Shown: positions 16,823-26,488 of the stretch, piece by piece
Numbering within the stretch: the first letter of the stretch is position 1
Layout of the letters: each line of letters opens with the position of its first letter
Program-made: the position numbers and the translations under genes
Assembly (NCBI RefSeq): GCF_023051105.1
Contig: NZ_JALKIL010000010.1
Coordinates: 1 to 64,000, forward strand
DNA length: 64,000 nt
Source: Anaerobiospirillum sp. NML120449
Lineage (GTDB): Bacteria; Pseudomonadota; Gammaproteobacteria; Enterobacterales; Succinivibrionaceae
Direction: 5' to 3'
The notes under the pieces: generated by a model
What the model saw: the letters and a program-made list of their open reading frames with translations, nothing else
What the model was told of the DNA's origin: nothing
Database searches by the model: none

Positions 16823-19800
16823 TCAGGCTATCTGGATGGCGTCGACGCCTGCAAGGTCGCGTATGCTTTCGATGAGGTCATCGGTAGGCAGGATGCGATA
16901 GTTGTTGTTGAGCAGGCTGATGCGGGTGTTGTCGATAAGCAGGCTCAGGGTGCAGCCCTCATCTACCAGCACCTCATCTTCATTGCGCTCAAAGCGGCGG
17001 CCGCGCTGATTTTGCTGCTGAGGCGGGGCAGGAGGCGGTGCCTGGAACGCACCTGGAGTATAGCCCGGCAGAGCTGTTTTCGGGGCCACACCGGCACGCT
17101 GCAGGGACGCAATAATCTCACTTACCGGACGGGCATTGCGCAGAATAACCCTGTTGATGAATTCATAATTGTGCTCATAGAAAGCCTGAGGGAGCATGAT
17201 GGTAATGGCACGGGCCCTGCGGCGTCTGATGAGTTCAATGGTTTCAATCTTACGGGCACGTATTCTTACGCCCTCGGCATCATTGGATACGGCTACCTTG
17301 ATGATGAGGATAAGCGGAGCCTCGCAGAGCAGACTGGCATCGACATCATTACCGGCGCTCTTAATGCGCATCTCCTGAGCCTGAGCACGTTCATCAAGAA
17401 TGGCGGTCAGGGTCTCGGCCTGATGGCCGTAGAAAGGCACATTGACCTGAGAGCTGCCATCATCAATGGTCACAATATAGAACTTGCTGCTGTCCTTTTT
17501 GGACATGCGGCAGTCGCAGTTGATGACTACGCCGCATACAGTCTCAACGGCTGGGCGGTCATAGCTGCCCGGACGCAGACGTCCCAGCGAGGTGGTGCAG
17601 TAGCTGAAAAGCTCCTTTTTGTAAGGATTGATAGGGTGTCCCGACAGATAAAGGCCCAGGATGAGCTTTTCCTGATTAAGAGTGTATTTCTCAGGCCACT
17701 CAGGTGCCGGATCAAATTCCGGAGTTTCCTGAACCTCATCCATGGCCATCATGGAGAAGAGATCGGTCTGACCTGAGTCACTGTCCTCACGGGTCTGGAC
17801 AGCAAACTGAATGGCCTTGTTGATATTGGCAAATTTAAGTGAGCGGCTGCCCTTGAGGCAGTCCAGAGCACCGCTGTAAATCAGGGCCTCAAGACTCTTC
17901 TTGTTCAGACGGGCGGTACCGACACGGGATACAAAGTCAAAGAAGTCGGTAAACTTGCCCTCTTCTCTTACCTTTACTATCTGATTTACCAGTTCCTCAC
18001 CTACGCCCTTGATAGCGCCCAGACCGTAGATAATGGCGCCGTCGATATCAACGGTAAATTCAAAGCGGCCGGCATTAACTGAAGGCGGATTGACCTTGAC
18101 GTTGACTCGGTGACATTCGGCAATATAGGACACCAGCTTTTCAGTTTTCAGGCTGTCAGCTGTCATCATGGCAGCCAGGAACTCAGCCGGATAGTGGACC
18201 TTCATGTACAGGGTCCACCAGGAGACCAGGGCATAGGCTGCAGAATGGGACTTGTTAAATCCGTACTCGGCGAACATTTCCACCTGATCGAAGATCTTCA
18301 TGGCAATGCCGGTATCCTTGCCCTTTTTGGCTGAGCCCTCAGCAAATACCGAGCGCTGGCTGGCCATTTCAGCAGGGTTTTTCTTACCCATGGCGCGACG
18401 CAGAATGTCAGCTCCGCCCAGCGAATAGCCGGCCAGCACCTGGGCAATCTGCATTACCTGCTCCTGATAGACGATAACGCCATATGTGGAGTCCAGAATT
18501 GGCTTGAGATCCAGATCCTGGAAGTCAGGGGACGGGTAACTTACCTCTTCTTCACCATGCTTGCGCTTTACAAAGTGGTCCACCATGCCTGATTTGATAG
18601 GACCTGGTCGGTACAGAGCCACCAGAGCGATAAGGTCATCAAAGCGGTCAGGACGCATCTGGCCGATAAGCTTGCGCATACCGTCAGATTCGAGCTGGAA
18701 CACGGCTGTGGTCTCACCCTGCTGGAGCACCTCAAAGGAATCATCGTCATGGAAAGGAATGGCGTGAATATCAACAGGTGGCTTGCCCAGACGCTTCATG
18801 CGGGCATTTACCATGTCCACAGCATCCTGAAGAATGGTCAGAGTGGTCAGACCAAGGAAGTCGAACTTCACAAGGCCGGCGTGCTCTACGTCCTTTTTGT
18901 CAAACTGGGTAATAGGGTTGCCAAAGGCATCGAGCATCAGCGGGGTAAATTCAGCTGTACGGGTAGGGGAAATAACCACACCTGCAGCGTGCTTGCCGAT
19001 AGATTTGATCACGCCTTCAAGACGCATGGAGAAGTGAATAAGCTCGATACGGGTCTTGTCATCATTATTGACCGCATCGTTGTACAGCTTGAGAAAATCA
19101 GGGGCTACTGATTCAGCCGGATTGCCTTTCTTGTCAAAACCAAGTGCTGCCTGGAAGGAAAGACCTGGGGTATTAGGAAGCATCTTGGCCACATAATCTA
19201 CCGAGCCGTAGGTCATGCCCAGAGCACGGCCCACGTCCTTGATGGCAGCCTTAGGTGCCATGGTACCGAAGGCAGCAATCTGAGATACGGCGTTTTTGCC
19301 GTAGTTTTCCTTTACGTGATCAATGGTCTTTTCACGGTTTCTCTGGCAGAAGTCCACGTCAAAGTCAGGCATGGACACACGCTCAGGATTGAGGAAACGC
19401 TCAAAGAGCAGATCAAAGGCCATAGGATCAAAGTCGGTGATCTTCAGGGCATAGGCTACCAGTGATCCACCGCCTGATCCTCGTCCTGGTCCTACAGGCA
19501 CATTATGATCCTTGGACCACTGGATAAACTCCATCACGATGAGGAAGTAGCCCGGGAAGTCCATGGTGATGATAACGTTGAGCTCGGTCTCAAGACGCTC
19601 TTCATAGGCAGGGCGGACCTTTTCCCGCTCTACAGGATCAGGGAAGAGGAACTCAAGGCGCTCCTGCAGACCCTCATAGGACTTCTGGCGCAGACAGTCA
19701 GCTGTGGACAGATCGCCTGTTGGATAGCGCGGCAGACGCGGCACGTCCAGCTCCAGCTCGACATTGCAGCGCTCGGCAATCATGCGGGTGTTGATAAGGG

Positions 19801-20878
19801 CCTCAGGCAGATCATGGAACAGCTGGCGCATCTCATCAGGAGACTTGAGATACTGCTCCTTTGAGTACAGGCGGGCCATTTCCTTGTCACCACGGGTGGT
19901 CTTGTTCTGAATGGACACACGGACATCATGGACCTGATAGTCAGACAGACCGTCCTTGCCCGTATCTCTTTCGCTGAACAGGAAGCAGGTATCATTGGTG
20001 GCTACAGGCGCGATACCGTACTGGGCGCAGATAGCCAGAGCGGCATTTTCAAAAGAGCTCTCGCCCTCACGGCCGGTACGGATGATCTCAATGCAGAAAC
20101 GGTCGCCATAGTACTGCTTGTAAAACTCAAGGCGCTTTTGCAGGCGATCGTTCTGACGGTTGGCAATAAAGTGGGCCAGATCGCCCTTAAAGCCGTCGAG
20201 AATGATAATGCCTTCGTTGTATTTGGCCAGATCAGCAAGCACAGTAGTAGCGCTGAAAGTACCGGCCTTAGAGCGCAGCCAGGCCTCAGAGAGCAGATCA
20301 TAAAGATTCTGGCGGCCATTGCGGTCCATGGCCAGAACAGTGATCTTGAAGGTGTATTCACTCTCGCCTGGGCGTGGCTCCTCACGAACAATGAGATCAG
20401 CTCCCATAATAGGCTTGATACCGGCGGCACGGCAGGCTGAGTAAAAGCGGATATAGCCGCACACATTGGTAAGGTCGGTAAGGGCAATGGCCGGAATCTT
20501 GAGTTTGGCTGCCTGCTTTACAATGGCCCCCACGCTCTCAAGACCATCCATGATGGAATAGTCAGAGTGGACGTGCAGCGGAATGTAATTGAGCTGATTT
20601 TCATCATAGGCATAATCAAGACCGCCAATGACCTGGCCATTGGCATCAAGGGCTGTGTCTGCAGAATTGTTGACCCATCCGCAGCTGGCGGCCTCAGCGC
20701 CTGATCCAATGCCCGCGCCCGTCAGCGCGCCGGTAGGACTGAGCGCACTCTCATCACCGGCACCGCCTGAGCCTGCAGCAGCCGCAGCGCCACCGGCCAG
20801 CGCAGCTGAGGCAGAGGTCTCGGCCGGGGCATGGTGGGCGCCCGAGAGCAATAATGAGAGAGGATGAGTAACAGCCAT
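16823..20878 (-). CDS. dnaE: DNA polymerase III alpha subunit DnaE with N-terminal extension, 1351 aa
   Basis: Catalytic subunit of the replicative polymerase. In order: PHP domain (from HVHSDYSIMDG, about residue 102), the palm with GPGRGSGGGSLVAYAL and the catalytic Asp pair in MPDFDVDFCQRN, finger domain, helix-hairpin-helix region (GLGAIKGVGEELVNQI) and an OB fold (VCGVVINCDCRMSKKDSSKFYIVTI, two blocks). E. coli DnaE has 1160 residues and starts about ten residues before the PHP motif; here about 90 extra, Ala/Gly/Ser-rich residues precede it. AGGAGA lies 7 bases before the ATG at 20878, so the extension is probably translated. A Pro/Gln-rich spacer (PPPAPPQQQNQRGRR) near the C-terminus is also unusual. 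Confidence 0.96.
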   Translation of the reverse strand: MAVTHPLSLLLSGAHHAPAETSASAALAGGAAAAAGSGGAGDESALSPTGALTGAGIGSGAEAASCGWVNNSADTALDANGQVIGGLDYAYDENQLNYIPLHVHSDYSIMDGLESVGAIVKQAAKLKIPAIALTDLTNVCGYIRFYSACRAAGIKPIMGADLIVREEPRPGESEYTFKITVLAMDRNGRQNLYDLLSEAWLRSKAGTFSATTVLADLAKYNEGIIILDGFKGDLAHFIANRQNDRLQKRLEFYKQYYGDRFCIEIIRTGREGESSFENAALAICAQYGIAPVATNDTCFLFSERDTGKDGLSDYQVHDVRVSIQNKTTRGDKEMARLYSKEQYLKSPDEMRQLFHDLPEALINTRMIAERCNVELELDVPRLPRYPTGDLSTADCLRQKSYEGLQERLEFLFPDPVEREKVRPAYEERLETELNVIITMDFPGYFLIVMEFIQWSKDHNVPVGPGRGSGGGSLVAYALKITDFDPMAFDLLFERFLNPERVSMPDFDVDFCQRNREKTIDHVKENYGKNAVSQIAAFGTMAPKAAIKDVGRALGMTYGSVDYVAKMLPNTPGLSFQAALGFDKKGNPAESVAPDFLKLYNDAVNNDDKTRIELIHFSMRLEGVIKSIGKHAAGVVISPTRTAEFTPLMLDAFGNPITQFDKKDVEHAGLVKFDFLGLTTLTILQDAVDMVNARMKRLGKPPVDIHAIPFHDDDSFEVLQQGETTAVFQLESDGMRKLIGQMRPDRFDDLIALVALYRPGPIKSGMVDHFVKRKHGEEEVSYPSPDFQDLDLKPILDSTYGVIVYQEQVMQIAQVLAGYSLGGADILRRAMGKKNPAEMASQRSVFAEGSAKKGKDTGIAMKIFDQVEMFAEYGFNKSHSAAYALVSWWTLYMKVHYPAEFLAAMMTADSLKTEKLVSYIAECHRVNVKVNPPSVNAGRFEFTVDIDGAIIYGLGAIKGVGEELVNQIVKVREEGKFTDFFDFVSRVGTARLNKKSLEALIYSGALDCLKGSRSLKFANINKAIQFAVQTREDSDSGQTDLFSMMAMDEVQETPEFDPAPEWPEKYTLNQEKLILGLYLSGHPINPYKKELFSYCTTSLGRLRPGSYDRPAVETVCGVVINCDCRMSKKDSSKFYIVTIDDGSSQVNVPFYGHQAETLTAILDERAQAQEMRIKSAGNDVDASLLCEAPLILIIKVAVSNDAEGVRIRARKIETIELIRRRRARAITIMLPQAFYEHNYEFINRVILRNARPVSEIIASLQRAGVAPKTALPGYTPGAFQAPPPAPPQQQNQRGRRFERNEDEVLVDEGCTLSLLIDNTRISLLNNNYRILPTDDLIESIRDLAGVDAIQIA

Positions 20879-21077
20879 GTCAGGATCTCCTATGATGACG
20901 GCATTGCCTGCAGATTATAGCAATTAATGCCTGCAGGCCTGCAGCGCCGCCTTACGGCCAGCTGTTTGTGCAACCCTCCGCCTTCGCTGGCGGGCCGGCA
21001 CCGCGCAGGCTGCAGGCGCGCTGCGGCGCGCCCTGCGCCACCTGGGCCGGGCGCGTACCCGGGCTCAGACTGCGGGT

Positions 21078-21083
21078 TATAAT
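21078..21083 (+). promoter_or_regulatory. -10 element upstream of the esterase gene
   Basis: TATAAT 34 bases before the ATG at 21117, within GC-rich DNA between divergent dnaE and the esterase gene; no convincing -35. Confidence 0.4.
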
Positions 21084-21116
21084 GCCCTGTAACGAGATTT
21101 TTTCGGGGACAATACC

Positions 21117-22049
21117 ATGGATGCCAAAACAGTATTACACCAGCAGCGTGGCCATCAGATTCAGCAGACTCTGATTGCCGTAGATGAAATGATTGCTCTG
21201 CCCAATGGCCGCCAGCTGGAGCTGATTACAGCTGCCAGCCGCTGCCCTGAGGGCCCGGCCGTCAGACCTGGTACCACGGGACCCGTTTCTCACAGCGGTG
21301 CCCCGCGCTCTTGCTGGCTGGTCATAGTGCTGCCCGGTGGCGGCTATGAGTTCTGCTCCTTCCGCGAAGCACGCAATATTGCTCTGCACTTTGCCAATCA
21401 CGGTATCGACAGCGCCGTGCTCAACTATCAGGTAATGGATGAGGAAGATGCCCTGAGTTCAGGCAAGGGCCTTGGCTATGGTCCTATGACTGAGCTTGCC
21501 CATGCTGTTGATGAACTGCGCTCCAATGAACAGCTGGGCTACGGCAACAGTGGCATTGTGCTGTGCGGCTTTTCCGCCGGTGGTCATCTGGCTGCCTCAC
21601 TGTGCACCCGTTATGACTGTCCGCAGCTGCAGGCGGCCGGCCCATGGCGCTCAAGCCTCAGGCCTGATGGTGCTATCCTGTCCTATGCCGTACAGAGTGC
21701 CGTACCTGAGGACAGGGCACGTATGGTTTTCCATTGCCTGACCGGTTCGACCGACCCGCAAAAGTGGCGCGAATTTACTACAGACGACAAGGTCAGACCA
21801 GGCACCCCGCCTGCCTTTATCTGGCATACTGCCGATGATGATGTGGTACCGGTGCGCAATGCCCTTAACTATGCTCAGGCCATGTGGCGTTGCGGCAACA
21901 CAGCCGAGCTGATGGTACTGCCTCATGGTATCCACGGCCTTGCTACCGCTACATCCGATGTCGAGCCGGACAACAGCTTTGCCTATGCCGACGAGCACGC
22001 CGCCCTGTGGCTTGCCCATGCAGTAAGCTTCATCAAAAAGTTTGTCTGA
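21117..22049 (+). CDS. Alpha/beta hydrolase, acetylesterase-like, 310 aa
   Basis: Probable cytoplasmic carboxyl- or acetyl-ester hydrolase (BD-FAE / acetyl xylan esterase-like). It shows the oxyanion region LPGGGYEF, the nucleophile elbow GFSAGGH with Ser at about residue 158, Asp in IWHTADDDVVP and His in LPHGIHGLA, a complete Ser-Asp-His triad in the usual order. No signal peptide. A segment at about 40-60 (GPAVRPGTTGPVSHSGAPRS) is a lineage-style insertion. Natural substrate unknown; such enzymes often deacetylate oligosaccharides. GGGGAC lies upstream of the ATG. Confidence 0.85.
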   Translation: MDAKTVLHQQRGHQIQQTLIAVDEMIALPNGRQLELITAASRCPEGPAVRPGTTGPVSHSGAPRSCWLVIVLPGGGYEFCSFREARNIALHFANHGIDSAVLNYQVMDEEDALSSGKGLGYGPMTELAHAVDELRSNEQLGYGNSGIVLCGFSAGGHLAASLCTRYDCPQLQAAGPWRSSLRPDGAILSYAVQSAVPEDRARMVFHCLTGSTDPQKWREFTTDDKVRPGTPPAFIWHTADDDVVPVRNALNYAQAMWRCGNTAELMVLPHGIHGLATATSDVEPDNSFAYADEHAALWLAHAVSFIKKFV

Positions 22050-22163
22050 GCCCCGGCCCCGACCCAGCCCAGGCGTCGGGCCTCTGGCCTGCCCGGCCCG
22101 GACGGCCCTGGCGCCGCCAGGGCGGCGCGGCTGCGGCCATGCGGCTGTCCGGCCGTAAGGCAC

Positions 22164-22200
22164 AAAAAAAAGCCCGGAGGTTTCCCCCCGGGCTTTTTTT
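22164..22200. terminator. Bidirectional terminator between esterase and pgi
   Basis: AAAAAAAAGCCCGG ... CCGGGCTTTTTTT hairpin between convergent genes. Confidence 0.9.
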
Positions 22201-22230
22201 GATCTCCGGTTATACCGGAACGATCAGTTC

Positions 22231-23883
22231 TTACTTGAGCTTCTTGTAGGCGTTGATAAGGCCATTGGTGGAGCTGTCGTGAGAGGTGATAACCTCATTG
22301 TTCTCCAGCTCAGGAATGATCTTCATGGCCAGCTGCTTGCCCAGCTCTACACCCCACTGGTCGAAGCTGAAGATGTTCCAGATAGCGCCCTGAACGAAGA
22401 TCTTGTGCTCGTACATGGCAATGAGCATACCCAGGGTACGTGGGGTAATTTCCTTGACGAGGAAGGAGTTGGTAGGACGGTTGCCTTCAAAGACCTTGAA
22501 TGGAACGATGTCCTTGACCTCTTCGGCGCTCTTGCCCTTGGCAGCAAATTCCTGCTCAACCTGCTCTCTGGTCTTGCCAAAGGCCAGAGCCTCGGTCTGA
22601 GCAAAGAAGTTGGACAGGAGCTTTACGTGGTGATCGCCCAGTGGATTGTGAGTACGGGCAGGGGCAATGAAGTCACATGGAATGACCTTGGTGCCCTGAT
22701 GGATTAACTGGTAGAAAGCGTGCTGGCCGTTGGTGCCTGGCTCACCCCAGATAACTGGACCGGTCTCATAGTCAACAGGCTTGCCGTCGCGGTCAACATA
22801 CTTGCCGTTGGACTCCATGTTGCCCTGCTGGAAGTAGGCAGGGAAGCGGTACATGTACTGGTCGTATGGCAGAATGGCCTCGGTGGCGTACTTGTAGAAG
22901 TTGTTGTACCAGATGCCAATCAGGGCGATTAATACTGGCAGGTTGGAGCGGAAGTCTGCTTCCTGGAAGTGGCAGTCCATCTCGTAGGCGCCCTTTAAGA
23001 GCTGCTCGAAATTGTCATAGCCGCAGGCCAGAGCGATTGGCATACCAATGGCTGACCATGAGGAGTAACGGCCGCCTACCCAGTCCCAGAACTCGAACAT
23101 GTTGTCGGTATCGATACCGAAGTCGGCAACACCCTTGGCATTGGTGGACAGAGCTACGAAGTGTTTGGCAACGTGGCTGATGTCACCGGCGTGCTTTAAG
23201 AACCAGTCACGGGCGGTGTGGGCATTGGTCATGGTCTCCAGAGTGGTAAAGGTCTTGGAGGCAATGAGGAACAGGGTGGTCTCAGGATTTACCTTCTTGA
23301 GGGTCTCAGCAATGTGAGTACCGTCAATATTGGATACAAAGTGGGTCTTGAGGTGATTGTGATATGGGGTCAGAGCCTCGGTAATCATGCAAGGGCCGAG
23401 GTCGGAGCCGCCGATACCGATATTGACGATATCGGTAATGGTCTTGCCGGTATAGCCTTTCCACTCACCGCCAATAACGCGCTCACAAAAGCCCTTCATC
23501 TTGGCCAGAACTTTCTGAACCTCAGGCATTACGTCAGCACCGTCTGACATAACAGGCTTGCCGGAGAAATTACGCAGAGCAGTGTGCAGTACGCTGCGAT
23601 CTTCAGTGCGGTTGATCTTGTCGCCACGGAACATGGCAGCGATGTCTTCCTTTAAGCCACACTCGTTGGCAAGGTCGATAAGTAAGGACAGGGTCTTCTC
23701 ATCGATAAGGTTCTTGGAATAGTCAGCTACAATGTCGCCGTTACCTACAGTTAAGGAAAAAGCCTCAAAGCGCTTTGGATCAGCATCAAATAAAGACTTT
23801 AAGGTGCGGCCACTGGTCTGGTTGAAGTGCTCGGTGAGGGCTTTCCATGCCTGGGTTGAGGTTGGATTGACGTTCTTCAGCAT
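22231..23883 (-). CDS. pgi: Glucose-6-phosphate isomerase Pgi, 550 aa
   Basis: Cytoplasmic glycolytic enzyme interconverting glucose-6-phosphate and fructose-6-phosphate. Family signatures are present: [39 protein letters not shown] and near the end [15 protein letters not shown]. Length equals that of E. coli Pgi (549). GGAGA precedes the ATG. Single gene with a terminator at 22164-22200. Confidence 0.98.
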   Translation of the reverse strand: MLKNVNPTSTQAWKALTEHFNQTSGRTLKSLFDADPKRFEAFSLTVGNGDIVADYSKNLIDEKTLSLLIDLANECGLKEDIAAMFRGDKINRTEDRSVLHTALRNFSGKPVMSDGADVMPEVQKVLAKMKGFCERVIGGEWKGYTGKTITDIVNIGIGGSDLGPCMITEALTPYHNHLKTHFVSNIDGTHIAETLKKVNPETTLFLIASKTFTTLETMTNAHTARDWFLKHAGDISHVAKHFVALSTNAKGVADFGIDTDNMFEFWDWVGGRYSSWSAIGMPIALACGYDNFEQLLKGAYEMDCHFQEADFRSNLPVLIALIGIWYNNFYKYATEAILPYDQYMYRFPAYFQQGNMESNGKYVDRDGKPVDYETGPVIWGEPGTNGQHAFYQLIHQGTKVIPCDFIAPARTHNPLGDHHVKLLSNFFAQTEALAFGKTREQVEQEFAAKGKSAEEVKDIVPFKVFEGNRPTNSFLVKEITPRTLGMLIAMYEHKIFVQGAIWNIFSFDQWGVELGKQLAMKIIPELENNEVITSHDSSTNGLINAYKKLK

Positions 23884-24134
23884 GACATCTCCTTGTATTG
23901 TGTGGTGATGATGACCGGATCATCATTTCAGACCTAATAATAACGCTTTTTTCTACCATCTTAAGCTGTGCTCTCAGAAATAGTTAAACCGCTCACAACA
24001 TGCACCATTGCAGGATACAGGGTATATCAAAGCGCATAAATATCATGGTCTGTTCGCTGTCATGAGTAAAAGACCGTTCATGACAGCTGCACAACATCAT
24101 ACCTGGCAACATCACATCTGCATTAAAAACAGAT
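23884..24134. other. Intergenic upstream of pgi
   Basis: AT-rich pgi leader/promoter region followed by neutral DNA and then the rep terminator. No small gene is supported. Confidence 0.4.
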
Positions 24135-24163
24135 AAGGCCCGCTGCTTGAGCCAGCGGGCCTT
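24135..24163 (-). terminator. Terminator of rep
   Basis: AAGGCCCGCTG / CAGCGGGCCTT stem with a 7-base loop, with TTATCTGTTTTT following on the minus strand. Confidence 0.8.
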
Positions 24164-24257
24164 ACAGGTCTGGCCATAAGGTCAGGCCACAAGGCCATGT
24201 CCCACAGCCCAGCCATGGCCAGCAAGGCATGGCAGGGCTGTGGGCTCTGCCCCGGGC

Positions 24258-26279
24258 TCATCCTGACAGGCCGGCCGAGCCCAGCAGTTCCTCAATGGCG
24301 CGGTTGAGGCCGTGCTCATTGGTGGCTTTTTCCACCTGCACTTCATTGTTAATAAAGTGCAGGTCGGATTCAGGCATCTCAGAGAGGAAGCGGCTTGGCT
24401 CCTGATCGACAAGGCTCGGGCCTGACTTGCGCTGACGGGCCATGACCAGGGTAAGCCTGGTCTGCGCACGGGTTACGCCCACGTAGGCAAGACGGCGCTC
24501 TTCTTCAATATTGTTCTCATCGATAGAAGTGCGGTGAGGCAAAATGCCCTCCTCCCAGCCCAGGATGAAGACATTAGGGAACTCAAGGCCCTTGGCAGCA
24601 TGCAGCGTCATCATATTCACTGCATTCTGCTCTTCTTCATCAGGCTTCTTTTCCATCAGCTCACGCATGCCAAGGCGCTCAATGGCGTCGGCAAAGCTCA
24701 CCGGATCATCACGCTCACCTTTGACCAGATCCTCAATCCAGCTCATCAGGGTCTGCACATTCTTAAGACGCCACTCAAAGGCAGCCTCAGAGCTGTCAGT
24801 ACGCAGATACTGCTCGTAATTAATCATCTCAAGCAGTTTCTGACTGACTTCCAGATCCTGGCGGCTGAGCAATTTGTTTCTGATACCTACCAGCAGGCCT
24901 AAAAAGCCAATCAGAGCCTCATACTGGGACGGATTGAGCAGATTTTTAATCTCCGTAGAGCAGGCACAGTCCCACAGGCAGCGGTTGAACTTGTGACTGA
25001 GCTCAGTCATGACCTTGATGGTCTGAGCTCCAATGCCACGGTGAGGGATATTGATGATACGCAGCAGGGCGGCATCATCACGCGGGTTGGTCAGCAGGCG
25101 GCACCATGACATGACGTCCTTGACCTCGGCACGGGAGAAAAATGAGGTATCACCGGTAATGCGGCAGGGAATATGGGAGCTGAGCAGGGCCTTTTCCATA
25201 TCGCGGGCCTGGGCATTGGAGCGGTAGAGCACGGCATAGTGCGACCAGGAGTTTTTCTGATCAAAGTGCTGGCCCATGATCTCAGAGGCAATGTACTCAC
25301 AGGCAGCATCGCCATCAGCACAGGTGACCACATTGATCATGTCACCCTCTTTGAGGCCTGAGTACAGTGTCTTTTCAAAGATATGAGGATTGTTGGCAAT
25401 GATGCTGTTGGCACAGCGCAGAATGCGGGAGGTGGAGCGGTAGTTCTGCTCGAGCTTGATTACCTTGAGCTCAGGGAAGTCCTGAGTGAGCTTCTGAATG
25501 TTTTCCGGACGGGCACCGCGCCATGAGTAAATGGACTGATCATCATCACCTACTACGGTAAAGCGCTGGTTTTCGGCCACCAGACACATCAGCAGCACAT
25601 ACTGGGTATGGTTAGTGTCCTGATACTCATCTACCAGAATGTAGCGGAAGCGGTCCTGATAGGCATTACGTATCTCCTCACGCAGCAGCAACAGACGGGT
25701 AGGAATGAAGATCAGATCATCAAAATCTACGGCATTACAGGCGCGCAGATAGTCAGTGTATTTCTGATAAATACCCTGAGTAATGCTGTCGACATCGGCT
25801 CTTTTGCTCAGGCCCTTGGGAGTGGTGAGCTCGCCTTTCCACATGGAAATGCGATGGCAGATATCCTCAATATAGGTGTGATTGTTAGCATCTTTGAGCA
25901 TGGGATAGTCATTGGTAATGATCTGCTTGATGATCTTGAAGGTATCGTCATTGTCAAAGATGGAGAAATTGCGGCTCAGGCGCAGCTGCTTTGCCTGCTC
26001 CTTGAGAATCATGCGGCCCAGAGAGTGGAAGGTGCTGATGGTCAGCTGTTTGGCCACATCATCAGAAACCTCACGGGCAATACGGTCACGCATTTCCTTG
26101 GCCGCCTTGTTGGTAAAGGTCACGGCCAGAATTTCAGAAGGCCTGGCAAGGCTGTTTTTGATGAGATAGTTAATCTTGGTAATGATTACACGGGTTTTGC
26201 CCGAGCCGGCGCCGGCCAGAACCAGACAGGGACCATCTGTGTACTCAACGGCTTCCTGTTGTGCAGCATTAAGTTTCAT
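24258..26279 (-). CDS. rep: ATP-dependent DNA helicase Rep, 673 aa
   Basis: Superfamily 1A 3'-5' helicase that helps replication forks through bound proteins. Walker A AGAGSGKT (residues 22-29), motif II VDEYQDTNHTQ, GDDDQSIYSWRGA, EQNYRS and the C-terminal VMMTLHAAKGLEF and ERRLAYVGVTRA motifs are all present. Length matches E. coli Rep (673). The ATG at 26279 is preferred over an in-frame TTG one codon earlier because GGAGG lies 4 bases before it. Confidence 0.96.
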   Translation of the reverse strand: MKLNAAQQEAVEYTDGPCLVLAGAGSGKTRVIITKINYLIKNSLARPSEILAVTFTNKAAKEMRDRIAREVSDDVAKQLTISTFHSLGRMILKEQAKQLRLSRNFSIFDNDDTFKIIKQIITNDYPMLKDANNHTYIEDICHRISMWKGELTTPKGLSKRADVDSITQGIYQKYTDYLRACNAVDFDDLIFIPTRLLLLREEIRNAYQDRFRYILVDEYQDTNHTQYVLLMCLVAENQRFTVVGDDDQSIYSWRGARPENIQKLTQDFPELKVIKLEQNYRSTSRILRCANSIIANNPHIFEKTLYSGLKEGDMINVVTCADGDAACEYIASEIMGQHFDQKNSWSHYAVLYRSNAQARDMEKALLSSHIPCRITGDTSFFSRAEVKDVMSWCRLLTNPRDDAALLRIINIPHRGIGAQTIKVMTELSHKFNRCLWDCACSTEIKNLLNPSQYEALIGFLGLLVGIRNKLLSRQDLEVSQKLLEMINYEQYLRTDSSEAAFEWRLKNVQTLMSWIEDLVKGERDDPVSFADAIERLGMRELMEKKPDEEEQNAVNMMTLHAAKGLEFPNVFILGWEEGILPHRTSIDENNIEEERRLAYVGVTRAQTRLTLVMARQRKSGPSLVDQEPSRFLSEMPESDLHFINNEVQVEKATNEHGLNRAIEELLGSAGLSG

Positions 26280-26425
26280 CAAGCCTCCGGGGCAAAGTCA
26301 GGGTGTAAGGGAACACGGATAATATCAGCTTTACGAGCACAGTGCCACGTCATAAGCCTCAGGCCCATAACCGTGGCACAGTGCTGCACGGACGGCCCTC
26401 AGTACCGCTCTTGCTGCAGCCAAAG

Positions 26426-26454
26426 AAAAAGGCATTGCTGAGCAATGCCTTTTT
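26426..26454 (-). terminator. Terminator of the 1803-aa protein gene
   Basis: AAAAAGGCATTGC / GCAATGCCTTTTT hairpin with A and T flanks, 35 bases past the stop. Confidence 0.85.
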
Positions 26455-26488
26455 CCTGCGCTATGAGAGCACTGCCATGGGCAGTGCT

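Noticed and set aside
16766-17776. 336-codon plus-strand frame across the dnaE 3' end
   Set aside because: Opposite-strand shadow of dnaE; no family similarity and dnaE motifs are intact in the other frame.
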